Assembly (NCBI GenBank): GCA_900542495.1
Contig: UQNW01000003.1
Span: 124,001 to 188,000, forward strand
Length of the DNA: 64,000 nt
From: an uncultured Roseburia sp.
GTDB taxonomy: Bacteria > Bacillota > Clostridia > Lachnospirales > Lachnospiraceae
Reading direction: 5' to 3'
A model generated the notes under the pieces. It did no database searches. It saw only the letters and a program-made list of their open reading frames with translations, and had not been told where the DNA came from. This document shows, piece after piece, positions 19,501 through 27,780 of the stretch; the first letter of the stretch is position 1; each line of letters opens with the position of its first letter. The position numbers and the translations under genes are program-made.

Positions 19501-19573
19501 ATCCTTTTTTTATTTTCTGAGGATTTCTTACTCCCTCTTTTATAATTGCTGCAAGCTTCTGTGTTCTTCCCAT
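16559..19573 (-). CDS. Three-domain glycosyltransferase: two GT2 domains and a WsaF-like GT-B domain
   Basis: 1004 residues. Domain 1 (about 65-290) shows SIVMPVYNVEIKWL, IADDCSTKQ and LLMDNDDELAP. Domain 2 (about 315-580) shows SIIIPIKDHADLL and CLNNDVEVIEPEWL, with GACLAVSKATIEKIGGFDE. Domain 3 (about 635-1000) begins RRMNLLVPSINAEHVFGGIS and ends with ISLMCSPHPSYPPLEM, resembling the WsaF rhamnosyltransferase of S-layer glycan synthesis. With dTDP-rhamnose genes nearby, it probably builds a rhamnose backbone with more than one linkage. A perfect hairpin (19592-19612) lies in its leader. It is much longer than ordinary GT2 proteins. Confidence 0.85.
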   Translation of the reverse strand: MGRTQKLAAIIKEGVRNPQKIKKGLKVLKNQGPEIFKQRLSASVNYEPGYGRVKKEKLKNYSGEILFSIVMPVYNVEIKWLDKAIESIEKQNYKNWEICIADDCSTKQEVREYLSAMKNSRIKIKLLEKNQGISGATNAAAALASGEYILLMDNDDELAPSALHEFYQKIKKEGSEIIYSDMDIIDAKGKTRDPLCKPDWSPDLFLSQMYLGHLIGFKKSLFEKVGGFRGEFNGSQDYDLLLRMTEMTDKIGHVPEILYHWRDLPSSTAANPESKPYAQTAGLNAIQEHLDRVYGKGAATANETENLFVYDVRYHMNEEPKVSIIIPIKDHADLLKAAIDSIFAKTTYKNFEIIILNNNSEREETFTYLKKVKEEHDNVIVKDAAFEFNWSRLNNYGMKFATGDVYVCLNNDVEVIEPEWLTRLVEKAIRKDVGVVGGLLLYEDNTIQHAGVVIGMGGWADHVFKGMKPQHYGSPFVSPMVTRNVSAVTGACLAVSKATIEKIGGFDEKFIVCGSDIELALRANQHGLVNIYDPNVCLYHYESKSRDASKIPQIDFDLSDQMYKTYRKNGDPYYNRNLDYYCCQPKICAAVQQTVKEQEEKMLLKRKRETGLPQLDTNVYEITPYTFRKIEYPNRRMNLLVPSINAEHVFGGISTALKFFDTLVKALGYDARIILVDAEPDKAAIKKYSDEYTFVKAEDDSLVAKQIIPYSNRFNRSIPVSENDYFLFTGWWTAYCCQDAYVGFENTFGIKPNIFLYFIQDYEPGFYSWSTKYLLADSTYKSDYPTIAIFNSMLLKEFFNENHYHFTHSFAFDPVLNDGLRKALEQMPAQVDKKKQILVYGRPGTERNAFNLVVAALKKWVMMQPDIEEWEILSAGEMHRSIPLGNGKELVSVGKLTIEEYARTLQETYAGISLMCSPHPSYPPLEMSVFDVKTITNTYANKDLKDFNDNMVSLDNISPMNIATHLTEICKAYRPQVEHMTANPLYVKNEHVFDFIKDIKEILG

Positions 19574-19591
19574 AATGCTCCTTTTTATATA

Positions 19592-19612
19592 CAGCGATTC
19601 CTATCATCGCTG
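19592..19612 (-). other. Short perfect stem-loop upstream of the three-domain glycosyltransferase
   Basis: CAGCGAT and ATCGCTG form a seven-base-pair stem with a seven-base loop, about 20 bases before the ATG at 19573. There is no T-run on the transcribed strand, so it is not a terminator. It may affect translation or be a processing site between the wzt and glycosyltransferase cistrons. Confidence 0.35.
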
Positions 19613-19641
19613 ATTTTACTCGCTGTTCGCCTTCCCATAGC

Positions 19642-20907
19642 CTACTCTTCATTACAACTTACTATCGAGTTCAAATCAAAATACCCAACAGTAACTTTTT
19701 TAGATAAAACCTGTATACAACAAATATCATATAATCTGTGATGAACTTCTAATTCGTCACCATTATATCCTGTACATCCTAACTGTAGCAGATACTGTCC
19801 TTTTTGAAATGGCAATTTTTGTCTGAATGATACTGTAAGTGTCGTCCCTGCCTCTATCAGTCCAGGCTCTAACCCTTCAATAAGTGAATTGGTTCCGGTA
19901 AGATCTGTTCCCTTTAAATCCCGGATTGTAAATGCAAAAATTGGATTTAGCACATCCTCATGAAACTGTACCTTTAATTTCAAAACACACTCTTCGAATT
20001 TAGAAACAGTATTCGTAATCTTTCCTGTTGCATCGAAAATTCCAAAGTCAATAATCTCTGCCTTTTTATCGCCATACTCCTGCTTATCCGGATTTAAAAT
20101 CATGGATTCTTTCCATGCAACTCCTTCTATTGCTGCATGACCGTCTTCTTTTTTCGGGCTGTCTTCCATCTTTGATTCTGCCATTACCCTTTTGTAAAGA
20201 TCGATCATGTCCTTTGGTTTACCCTCTGCAAGCTTTACCCCTTTATTCAAAAGGACAACTCTGTCACAGTATTTTCCAATGCTCCCCAGATCATGGCTAA
20301 CAAAAAGAATGGTCTTTCCCATTTTCTTAAATTCTTCAAATTTGTGATAACATTTCGTCTGAAAAAATACATCCCCAACCGAAAGTGCTTCATCGACAAT
20401 AAGGATTTCTGGCTCAATATTGATTGCAACTGCAAATGCAAGACGTACAAACATACCGCTGGAATATGTTTTGACCGGCTGATTTACAAAATCACCAATA
20501 TCTGCAAAATCTAAAATATCCTGCAGCTTTTCATCTATCTCTTCTTTGGTAAAACCAATCATGGTTCCATTCAGATAAATATTTTCAATTCCGGTATATT
20601 CCATATTAAATCCGGCGCCAAGTTCTAACAACGCAGAAATACGCCCATTTACTTTGACTTCCCCATCGGTTGGATTCAAAACTCCAGTGATGATCTTTAA
20701 AATTGTAGATTTTCCTGAACCATTTGTTCCAATAATGCCAACTGTCTCTCCCTGACCAACCTGAAAAGATACATCATTCAATGCGTAATGCTCTTTTCCA
20801 AGTGGTTTTTTTGAAAATCCTAATGCATCTTTCAAGCGATCCCGGTTTCTGTCATATAATTTATATATTTTTTTTACATGTTCTACTGAAATTGCGATGT
20901 TATCCAT
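19642..20907 (-). CDS. wzt: Polysaccharide ABC exporter ATPase with C-terminal recognition domain (Wzt)
   Basis: 421 residues. The nucleotide-binding domain carries Walker A GTNGSGKST at 60-68, signature YSSGMFVRLAFA, Walker B ILIVDEALSVGD and H-loop FVSHDLGS. Residues about 265-421 form a beta-rich extension (FGIFDATGKITNTVS, then RQKLPFQKGQYLLQLGC) like the Wzt C-terminal domain. In E. coli O8/O9a this domain binds the methyl/phosphate-capped end of the finished chain before export. The ABC permease gene is immediately upstream. The extension implies that the chain end must carry a recognised modification. Confidence 0.9.
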   Translation of the reverse strand: MDNIAISVEHVKKIYKLYDRNRDRLKDALGFSKKPLGKEHYALNDVSFQVGQGETVGIIGTNGSGKSTILKIITGVLNPTDGEVKVNGRISALLELGAGFNMEYTGIENIYLNGTMIGFTKEEIDEKLQDILDFADIGDFVNQPVKTYSSGMFVRLAFAVAINIEPEILIVDEALSVGDVFFQTKCYHKFEEFKKMGKTILFVSHDLGSIGKYCDRVVLLNKGVKLAEGKPKDMIDLYKRVMAESKMEDSPKKEDGHAAIEGVAWKESMILNPDKQEYGDKKAEIIDFGIFDATGKITNTVSKFEECVLKLKVQFHEDVLNPIFAFTIRDLKGTDLTGTNSLIEGLEPGLIEAGTTLTVSFRQKLPFQKGQYLLQLGCTGYNGDELEVHHRLYDICCIQVLSKKVTVGYFDLNSIVSCNEE

Positions 20908-20919
20908 GCAGTTACCTTT

Positions 20920-21750
20920 CTATAACACATCTGCAAAATGTGGCTTTAATTTTTTGAATATTTTTGTCCCGATTATGAATAATACAATTGTAAGTATCCA
21001 ATAATAAATTGTCATGCCTGGTTGTTCCCAAAATCCAGCCTTATTGATCAAAGAATCCCTATATCCTGCCACAATATAATACATTGGATTTAACTTTAAA
21101 ATTGTAATCAGAATCGGATTCAATTCCATCCCATCAATATTCCACATAATTGGTGTCATCCAGACGCCTATCTGCAAAATAATGTTAATGATCTGTCCAA
21201 GATCTTTGAAAAATACTACTATTGCAGATGTTGCATATATCAGTCCTAATAAAAGAATCATCATCGCAAAGGTATAATATAACATTTGCAATGTATACAA
21301 ATCCGGATAATACCCATAACACGCATATAAAACAATTGTAAATACAATAAAAAACAAATGCACAAACAAAGCCGATATCAATTTAATAATTGGTAAGATA
21401 TCAATCTGAAATACTACCTTTTTTACCAGATAGCTATACTCCATCAGCGCATTTGTTCCGCCGCTCAGTACCTCCTGAAAGAAAAACCATGGTACAAGTC
21501 CTGCTATCAGCCACAAAACAAAAGGTGCTGTAATTCCCGATCTGAGATTAATGCCACTTGCATGCATTCCCTTTTCAAATACAAACCAATATACCAATAC
21601 TGTTACAATCGGCTGGACAAAAGCCCAGATAATTCCCAGATAGGATCCTGCAAATCTGGTTTTAAAATCATTCTTTGACAAGTCCCATATTAATTTTCGA
21701 TTACTTATTATTTCTTTCAGCATATTGGCTTGTTTTATTTCCGTTGGCAT
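20920..21750 (-). CDS. wzm: Polysaccharide ABC exporter permease (Wzm)
   Basis: 276 residues with six hydrophobic helices in the ABC-2 arrangement. Typical segments: FKTRFAGSYLGIIWAFVQP near the N-terminus, WFFFQEVLSGGTNAL, and PIMWNIDGM with LNPMYYIVAGYRD later. It pairs with the ATPase 12 bases downstream to export lipid-linked polymer from the cytoplasm. It follows rfbC by 36 bases in the same unit. Confidence 0.92.
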   Translation of the reverse strand: MPTEIKQANMLKEIISNRKLIWDLSKNDFKTRFAGSYLGIIWAFVQPIVTVLVYWFVFEKGMHASGINLRSGITAPFVLWLIAGLVPWFFFQEVLSGGTNALMEYSYLVKKVVFQIDILPIIKLISALFVHLFFIVFTIVLYACYGYYPDLYTLQMLYYTFAMMILLLGLIYATSAIVVFFKDLGQIINIILQIGVWMTPIMWNIDGMELNPILITILKLNPMYYIVAGYRDSLINKAGFWEQPGMTIYYWILTIVLFIIGTKIFKKLKPHFADVL

Positions 21751-21786
21751 GCTTTTCCTCTAACTTTCATTCTCTTAAGCTATAAC

Positions 21787-22362
21787 TTATTTACGGTTTT
21801 TGACATATTCTGAGATTCCACTCCATACTTTATCCTTATCAGATAATGTAAGATCCGCCTCAGTCATTCCTTCCGGCATCGGCCATTCCACACCGATCTC
21901 CGGGTCTTTCCACAACAGTCCGCCCTCATCATTTGGATGATAAAAATCTGTTACCTTATAACAGAATTCTGCATAATCGGACAATACGATAAATCCATGG
22001 GCAAATCCCTTTGGAATAAAGAACTGTTTCTTATTCTCTGCAGATAAAGTTACACCAAACCATTTGCCAAATGTCTCTGAACCCTCGCGCAGATCGACTG
22101 CAACGTCATACACCTCTCCGTTTACCACACGCACCAGCTTGTCCTGTGGATAATTAATCTGAAAATGTAATCCTCTTAATACGCCTTTTTTGGATGCAGA
22201 CTGATTATCCTGTACAAATTCACAGTCAATTCCTGCCTCTTTGAAATCATTGTAATTATAAGTCTCCATGAAATATCCACGGGCATCCCCAAATACGGTC
22301 GGCTCGATCACTTTTAATCCTGCAATTCCATTGCAATTGTCTGTTACTTTTATTTTTCCCAT
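21787..22362 (-). CDS. rfbC: dTDP-4-dehydrorhamnose 3,5-epimerase
   Basis: 191 residues, usual family length. The cupin-like fold shows GVLRGLHFQ containing the catalytic His, ARGYFMETYN near the substrate edge, and FIPKGFAHGFIVLSDYAEF. It performs the third step to dTDP-L-rhamnose, epimerising C3 and C5. It sits with rfbA, rfbB and rfbD, so the cell can make its own rhamnose donor for this locus. Confidence 0.95.
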   Translation of the reverse strand: MGKIKVTDNCNGIAGLKVIEPTVFGDARGYFMETYNYNDFKEAGIDCEFVQDNQSASKKGVLRGLHFQINYPQDKLVRVVNGEVYDVAVDLREGSETFGKWFGVTLSAENKKQFFIPKGFAHGFIVLSDYAEFCYKVTDFYHPNDEGGLLWKDPEIGVEWPMPEGMTEADLTLSDKDKVWSGISEYVKNRK

Positions 22363-22414
22363 TTTTTATACTTCCTTTTCGAATCTTTTTTATCCATAGA
22401 TGAAAATAAAGACT

Positions 22415-23293
22415 TTATAATCCCTCTGCAATTTCCATCAGATATTTTCCATAATCTGTCTTCAATAATGGCTGTGCAAGTTTCACAAGCTGCTCTTTGT
22501 CAATGAACCCCCGCTTGTAAGCAATTTCCTCGATACAGGAGATATATAATCCCTGACGTTTCTGGAATGCTGACACGAAATCTGCCGCTGCAAGAAGCAT
22601 ATCATGATTTCCGGTGTCTAACCATGCAAATCCTCTTCCCAATGTTTCAACATTTAAAGTTCCACGGTTCAGATATTCATTATTTACGCTTGTGATCTCT
22701 ATCTCCCCCCTTGCGGATGGTTTTACATTCTTTGCAATCTCAACTACATCATTGTCATAGAAATAGAGTCCCGGTACTGCATAGTTTGACTTCGGATTTT
22801 CCGGTTTTTCCTCGATGGACAGTGCTTTTCCATTCTCATCAAATTCTACAACCCCATATTCTCTCGGGTCTCTTACATAATAGCCAAAAATGGTTGCGCC
22901 GGCTTCATTTTCTGTACGCTCAGCTGCGCTCCGAAGAACTTTTGAGAAGCTCTGTCCGTAAAAAATATTGTCTCCTAATACCAATGCCACTGCATCTTTT
23001 CCAATAAATTTTTCACCGATAATAAATGCATCAGCAAGTCCTCTTGGCTGTTCCTGTATCGCATACTCAAATCTCATTCCAAGCTGTGATCCATCCCCTA
23101 ATAACTCCTCAAACACCGGCAGATCCCTTGGTGTAGAAATAATCAGTACTTCTCTGATTCCAGCAAGCATTAAAGTTGATAAAGGATAGTAAATCATTGG
23201 TTTATCATAAACCGGCATGATCTGCTTTGAAATTGCTTTTGTCAATGGGTATAAACGTGTTCCGGATCCTCCGGCTAAAATAATTCCTTTCAT
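22415..23293 (-). CDS. rfbA: Glucose-1-phosphate thymidylyltransferase
   Basis: 292 residues. Signature GGSGTRLYPLTKAISKQ at the N-terminus, with LVLGDNIFYGQ and the conserved EEKPENPKSNYAVPGLYF. It joins dTTP and glucose-1-phosphate to dTDP-glucose, the first and feedback-regulated step of rhamnose synthesis. AGGAGGATGAAAA precedes the ATG. A strong hairpin lies in the 100-base gap after rfbB. Confidence 0.96.
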   Translation of the reverse strand: MKGIILAGGSGTRLYPLTKAISKQIMPVYDKPMIYYPLSTLMLAGIREVLIISTPRDLPVFEELLGDGSQLGMRFEYAIQEQPRGLADAFIIGEKFIGKDAVALVLGDNIFYGQSFSKVLRSAAERTENEAGATIFGYYVRDPREYGVVEFDENGKALSIEEKPENPKSNYAVPGLYFYDNDVVEIAKNVKPSARGEIEITSVNNEYLNRGTLNVETLGRGFAWLDTGNHDMLLAAADFVSAFQKRQGLYISCIEEIAYKRGFIDKEQLVKLAQPLLKTDYGKYLMEIAEGL

Positions 23294-23347
23294 TTTTCAT
23301 CCTCCTGAAAAAAATGCATTTTATCACTTTTTAGTAAAACGCAAACA

Positions 23348-23380
23348 AGCAGTATCATCCGACCTACGGACGGTACTGCT
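23348..23380 (-). terminator. Strong intercistronic hairpin between rfbB and rfbA (attenuator-like)
   Basis: On the transcribed strand, AGCAGTA pairs with TACTGCT, enclosing a second stem CGTCCG/CGGATG around a five-base loop. The sequence that follows (TTGTTTGCGTTTT) is T-rich but interrupted. It could be a weak terminator or a stabilising processing hairpin that tunes rfbA expression against rfbD/rfbB. Confidence 0.5.
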
Positions 23381-23393
23381 ATTTGTGCCATTA

Positions 23394-24479
23394 TTATTTT
23401 CCCTGATACATATCTTCATAATATTTCTGATAATCACCACTGGTAACGTTGTTCATCCAGTCTTCATGTTCTAAATACCAGGCGATGGTCTTCTTAATTC
23501 CATCCTTGAACATCGTCTCCGGTTCCCAGCCTATCTCAGCTTTTATCTTGTCAGGTGCGATCGCATATCTACGATCGTGTCCCTTGCGATCCTCAACATA
23601 TGTGATCAAATCTTTGCTTACATTTACTTTTCTTGGATCAGTATCAGGAAGAATTTCCTGTAGAGTCTCAATGATAATATTGATAATCTCAATATTACGC
23701 TTTTCATTATGTCCGCCAATATTGTAAGACTCACCAAGCTTTCCATGTTCCTGAACCATGTCGATTCCCTTTGCATGATCATCTACATATAACCAGTCAC
23801 GGATATTCAATCCATCTCCGTACACCGGTAATTTCTTTCCGTGCAAAGCATTGTTAATAATTAATGGAATCAACTTCTCCGGGAACTGATATGGTCCATA
23901 ATTATTAGATGTATTCGTCACATTCGCTGGAAAATGATACGTATCAATATAAGCCTTCACTAACATATCAGAAGACGCTTTACTAGCGGAATATGGACTG
24001 TGTGGCTGATATGGAGTTGTCTCATAAAAATAGCTTTTTCCATCATCAGGAAGTGAACCATATACTTCATCTGTCGATACATGAAGGAACTTTTTACCAG
24101 TTTTAAAACTGCCATCTGGCAGCTCCCATGCTTTTTTTGCACAATTAAGCATAACTGCTGTTCCAAGAACATTTGTCTTGACAAAAACTTCCGGATTTTT
24201 AATACTTCTGTCAACATGACTTTCTGCCGCGAAATGCACAACACGGTCAATATCATTTTCTTCAAAAATCTTCATGATAGCATCCTTGTCCGTGATGTCC
24301 GCTTTAATGAAAGTGTAATTATCTCTATTTTCAATATCTTTTAAATTCTCCAGATTACCTGCATATGTCAATGCATCTACATTGATAATTCTGATTTCAT
24401 TATCATATTTGCGAAACATATAATGAATGTAGTTCGATCCAATAAATCCAGCTCCTCCAGTTACCAAATAAGTTCTCAT
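23394..24479 (-). CDS. rfbB: dTDP-glucose 4,6-dehydratase
   Basis: 361 residues. Rossmann motif VTGGAGFIGSNYIHY, STDEVYGSL with the catalytic Asp-Glu, and YSASKASSD with Tyr-x3-Lys near residue 165. GPYQFPEKLIPL and DWLYVDDHAKGI complete the pattern. It makes dTDP-4-keto-6-deoxyglucose. A promoter-like sequence lies upstream at 24513-24541, so this gene and those after it may also be transcribed independently of the upstream part of the locus. Confidence 0.96.
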   Translation of the reverse strand: MRTYLVTGGAGFIGSNYIHYMFRKYDNEIRIINVDALTYAGNLENLKDIENRDNYTFIKADITDKDAIMKIFEENDIDRVVHFAAESHVDRSIKNPEVFVKTNVLGTAVMLNCAKKAWELPDGSFKTGKKFLHVSTDEVYGSLPDDGKSYFYETTPYQPHSPYSASKASSDMLVKAYIDTYHFPANVTNTSNNYGPYQFPEKLIPLIINNALHGKKLPVYGDGLNIRDWLYVDDHAKGIDMVQEHGKLGESYNIGGHNEKRNIEIINIIIETLQEILPDTDPRKVNVSKDLITYVEDRKGHDRRYAIAPDKIKAEIGWEPETMFKDGIKKTIAWYLEHEDWMNNVTSGDYQKYYEDMYQGK

Positions 24480-24512
24480 TCTGAGATCCTCCTATCATCA
24501 CAATTATTTGTC

Positions 24513-24541
24513 ATTTTACCATATTTTATATACTAAGACAA
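24513..24541 (-). promoter_or_regulatory. Candidate sigma-A promoter upstream of rfbB
   Basis: On the minus strand TTGTCT (24536-24541) and TAAAAT (24513-24518) are separated by 17 bases, about 34 bases before the start codon. It matches four of six and five of six consensus positions. It would add transcription inside the polysaccharide operon. Confidence 0.5.
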
Positions 24542-24568
24542 GTTTTACACATCTTAGGATTTTATTAA

Positions 24569-25444
24569 CTATTTCAGCTCTGCCATATAAACATCCAATG
24601 CGTCTTTCCAGTCAGCCATCTGATAACCATCCGCTAATCTCATCATATAATTATCCAGAATAGAATATGCCGGCCGGTCAGCCGCTGCCGGATTCATCTG
24701 TTTATACTGTTTGCTTGTTACATGATTTACCTTTGTGTTTTTTCCTGCTCTTTTGAAAATTTCCTCTGTAAAGTCTGCCCAGTTAGTATCCCCCTCGCAA
24801 GTAGCATGATACAGACCATAATTTTCCGTTCCCTCAAAATGATGGATTGCCTTTGCAAGCTCTACTGCACTTGTTGGCGATCCAAGCTGATCGCAGACAA
24901 CACTCACTTCATCATGAGTCTCCGAAAGGTTCAACATAGTTTTTACAAAGTTTTTTCCATCTCCATATAACCAGGCTGTGCGAAAAATAAAAAAGTGATT
25001 TGAGAACTGTTGAACAAATCTCTCTCCTTCCAATTTTGTCTTGCCATATGCACTGACCGGATTAGGTGCATCAAACTCTGTATAAGGTCTTGTTCCGTTC
25101 CCCTCAAATACATAATCTGTGGAGACATGAATCATTTTTGCACCTACTGCCTCTGCTGCAATACTTAAGTTTCTTGGACCTAATGCATTAATACGATATG
25201 CAGCATCCCACTGTTGCTCGCAGGCATCTACATTGGTGTGTGCAGCACAATTAATAATCACATCCGGTTTTTCCTCACGTACAAGTGATAAAACTTCATC
25301 AATTTTAGTAATATCAAGGGCAATTACGCCTTCCCCTTCCACTACGTCTGTATTGATAAATGTCACATCACTTCCTGCGTATTCTTTGTTGATTGCACGT
25401 CCCAGCTGTCCATTACATCCTGTCACTAATATTTTTTTACTCAT
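24569..25444 (-). CDS. rfbD: dTDP-4-dehydrorhamnose reductase
   Basis: 291 residues. VTGCNGQLGRAINKEY at the N-terminus, INCAAHTNVDACE, STDYVFEGNGTRPY and YGKTKLEGE with the Tyr-x3-Lys pair near residue 130. It reduces the 4-keto group with NAD(P)H to finish dTDP-L-rhamnose. It is first among the four rhamnose genes in transcription order and follows the flippase gene by 23 bases. Confidence 0.95.
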   Translation of the reverse strand: MSKKILVTGCNGQLGRAINKEYAGSDVTFINTDVVEGEGVIALDITKIDEVLSLVREEKPDVIINCAAHTNVDACEQQWDAAYRINALGPRNLSIAAEAVGAKMIHVSTDYVFEGNGTRPYTEFDAPNPVSAYGKTKLEGERFVQQFSNHFFIFRTAWLYGDGKNFVKTMLNLSETHDEVSVVCDQLGSPTSAVELAKAIHHFEGTENYGLYHATCEGDTNWADFTEEIFKRAGKNTKVNHVTSKQYKQMNPAAADRPAYSILDNYMMRLADGYQMADWKDALDVYMAELK

Positions 25445-25467
25445 TCTCTCGTTTCCCTCTTTCTTCC

Positions 25468-26712
25468 TTAATTCTCTATTTTTTTACACTTTTTTCTATT
25501 CTTAATCACTGCAAATGTTATTGCTAAAAATACCACAAATACCACTGCAAATGAGAGTGTGCAGCTTAATGCCGCCCCTAATATCTCCAGATTTTTTACT
25601 AGATACGGTCCTAAAAACACTGCTGATATAAGTCCTGCTCCATATCCCAACAACAAATAAATCTGTTTTCCAGTAACCGTTACCACATAATAAAGGCAAT
25701 AAACATAAGCGTTTAATCCCCCACATATCATAACAACTATCAGTTCCATGCGATAAGAACTCAAATCAACTCCATACAAAATCGACAAAACAGGTATTCC
25801 CAAAAGATATGCTCCTATACATGCAGCAATGGTTAAACCGCCTATCAGTATCATCATTTTCTTCACAATATCTGAAAATTCCTTTAGGTGTTCTTCTTCC
25901 CAATCTTTCGCCAGATCGGTCAGAAGCGGGCGAAACACAAAAAGGCTTAATAAATTAATTACAAAAGCCGGCATAAATAAAATATTGTAGCTATTTTGAA
26001 CCGTCTGATCATAATAATTATTAATCGAATATTTCGGTGCATTGTTCAAATAATTCATGATAAAAGATGATACAAACAATGGCCAGCAGGCATTATAAAT
26101 ACCTAAGATTCCTTTCCACTCCAAGTGGACTGGTGCTGGTTCAAAGTACTTTTTCATATGTAAATCATATAATAACATAATGACCAGCGATGTTAATGTC
26201 AGCGCCATACCTGCATATAACAGATTATCTGTCAACCATAACACTAATGTAAATGTAATGGTCGCTAAACCACTTCGCATCAACATCTCTTTTCCCGAAA
26301 TATCAATGCGTTCCCTCTGTTGAAACAATCCACTATATACATCTGCTACAGCTTCTACCATTCGATACGCAAGAATCCAGAACACTGCCAGTGCGTCTAT
26401 CCCAGTGTATCCGTTTACTGCGATATATCCAAGCATACAGACAAACATCACGCTACAGTTAAGCATTCTACTGGTAAAATATTGGTTAAAAGAAAATCTA
26501 TTCTTTATATCTGTTGACTGAACGGGTCTGATTTCAAATCCTCCAACAGAGAACAATAATTGTGCCGTTGAATATGCAAGGGCAAAAAATCCTCCCCTGC
26601 TCTCTCCACTAATACGATTCACTATGATAAGTAAAAGCATGGATGACAATGAATTACACAGACTCCCCGCCATATTCCACATAAATTTCTTTTTTGCTGT
26701 TGTTTCTCTCAT
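25468..26712 (-). CDS. Oligosaccharide flippase family protein (Wzx/MATE-like)
   Basis: 414 residues with about 12 hydrophobic helices and short loops, as in MOP-superfamily flippases; 414 residues is in the usual range. The N-terminal KKFMWNMAGSLCNSLSSMLL matches the amphipathic start of polysaccharide-synthesis flippases. It would move undecaprenyl-linked repeat units across the membrane for a Wzy polymerase. Its presence with a Wzm/Wzt exporter is notable. It directly abuts the DUF2304 gene. Confidence 0.8.
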   Translation of the reverse strand: MRETTAKKKFMWNMAGSLCNSLSSMLLLIIVNRISGESRGGFFALAYSTAQLLFSVGGFEIRPVQSTDIKNRFSFNQYFTSRMLNCSVMFVCMLGYIAVNGYTGIDALAVFWILAYRMVEAVADVYSGLFQQRERIDISGKEMLMRSGLATITFTLVLWLTDNLLYAGMALTLTSLVIMLLYDLHMKKYFEPAPVHLEWKGILGIYNACWPLFVSSFIMNYLNNAPKYSINNYYDQTVQNSYNILFMPAFVINLLSLFVFRPLLTDLAKDWEEEHLKEFSDIVKKMMILIGGLTIAACIGAYLLGIPVLSILYGVDLSSYRMELIVVMICGGLNAYVYCLYYVVTVTGKQIYLLLGYGAGLISAVFLGPYLVKNLEILGAALSCTLSFAVVFVVFLAITFAVIKNRKKCKKIEN

Positions 26713-27057
26713 CTATTGCTGATCCTTTTTTTCCTTATCATCTATTGCAATTTTTTGAACCAGTTCTTTCACTTTGTTATCAAGTTTTGAAATATCCATT
26801 GTAAGCTGAAAACATTTTACAAGCAATATGAAAATAATCAGCAAAAATATAAAGTTTGTCGTTGAATATACTCCAACGAGCTGTGCTAACCAATCCGCAA
26901 TTTGCGGGAAAATGCTAAATAACACAAGCATCATTGCAAATAACGTCCAAAAAATAGAATATTCTATTTGTAATTTTTCCTGTTTTACTTTTTTACACAT
27001 ATAGAGCAATGTAAAAATCGATACAATAATTAATGTAATTCGAAATGCAATTGACAT
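26713..27057 (-). CDS. DUF2304 family membrane protein
   Basis: 114 residues with three hydrophobic helices (about 5-22, 32-52, 65-88) and a lysine-rich coiled C-terminus (KLDNKVKELVQKIAIDDKEK). Length and topology fit DUF2304. These proteins are commonly coded beside a dolichol-phosphate-mannose-synthase-like GT2, as here, and may help present polyprenyl-phosphate sugar. Exact role unproven. Confidence 0.78.
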   Translation of the reverse strand: MSIAFRITLIIVSIFTLLYMCKKVKQEKLQIEYSIFWTLFAMMLVLFSIFPQIADWLAQLVGVYSTTNFIFLLIIFILLVKCFQLTMDISKLDNKVKELVQKIAIDDKEKKDQQ

Positions 27058-27075
27058 TTTTTTCTCCTTTATCGG

Positions 27076-27780
27076 CTACTTTGTAAAATCCACTTTTTTC
27101 TTATTGCGGAAATTCTGTATTAACAGTATAGAAATCAACATTCTTGCCATATATTTTGCTGCATTAACTGCATTGAGATAACTTTGTCCCGCAATTCGCT
27201 CATCCATCTTTGCCTGTATTTCAGCTACTTTTGCCCCCATTTTCATCAGGTAAGATACTGTGTCCGGTTCTGGTCCGAAATTAATGTTGTTTGCAAGCAC
27301 TTCTATTAATTTTTTATTATACATACGCATGCCAGATGTTGGATCTGTAATTTTGACACCTGATGTAATTTTAATTGCTGCCGTTATCAATCGGCTGCCT
27401 AACATTCTGGCAGTTGCCGGTTTTTTTTCATCAACAAATCTGGAAGCAATCACAATATCATTTCCTTCTTCAATTTTCTCGATCATTGCTTCTATATATT
27501 CCGGTCTATGCTGTCCGTCTGCATCAAACTGGACTGCGCAATCATATCCATTCTGATATGCGTATTTCATTCCTGTCTGAAAACCACCTGCAAGTCCAAG
27601 GTTCACTGGTAAATCTATAATGTTGTAATGATTTTCATGACATATCTGGGATGTTTTATCTTTGGATCCATCATTAATTACCACATAATCATACTGAGAA
27701 TAATCTTTTATCAGGTGATTTACCACCCTTTCTATATTCTCCTGCTCATTGTATGCCGGAATGATAATTAATACTTTCAT
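27076..27780 (-). CDS. Polyprenyl-phosphate glycosyltransferase-like GT2 (DPM1/PgfS type)
   Basis: About 234 residues from the ATG at 27780 (MKVLIIIPAYNEQENIE); the frame is open upstream to 27840 but GGAG precedes this ATG and it makes an ATGA overlap with the upstream gene. Motifs: VINDGSKD, QFDADGQHRPEYI with the metal-binding DAD near residue 90, and SGMRMYNKKLIE. No C-terminal membrane helices are present. This enzyme type charges undecaprenyl phosphate with one sugar for extracellular transfer; the DUF2304 neighbour supports that. Confidence 0.85.
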   Translation of the reverse strand: MKVLIIIPAYNEQENIERVVNHLIKDYSQYDYVVINDGSKDKTSQICHENHYNIIDLPVNLGLAGGFQTGMKYAYQNGYDCAVQFDADGQHRPEYIEAMIEKIEEGNDIVIASRFVDEKKPATARMLGSRLITAAIKITSGVKITDPTSGMRMYNKKLIEVLANNINFGPEPDTVSYLMKMGAKVAEIQAKMDERIAGQSYLNAVNAAKYMARMLISILLIQNFRNKKKVDFTK

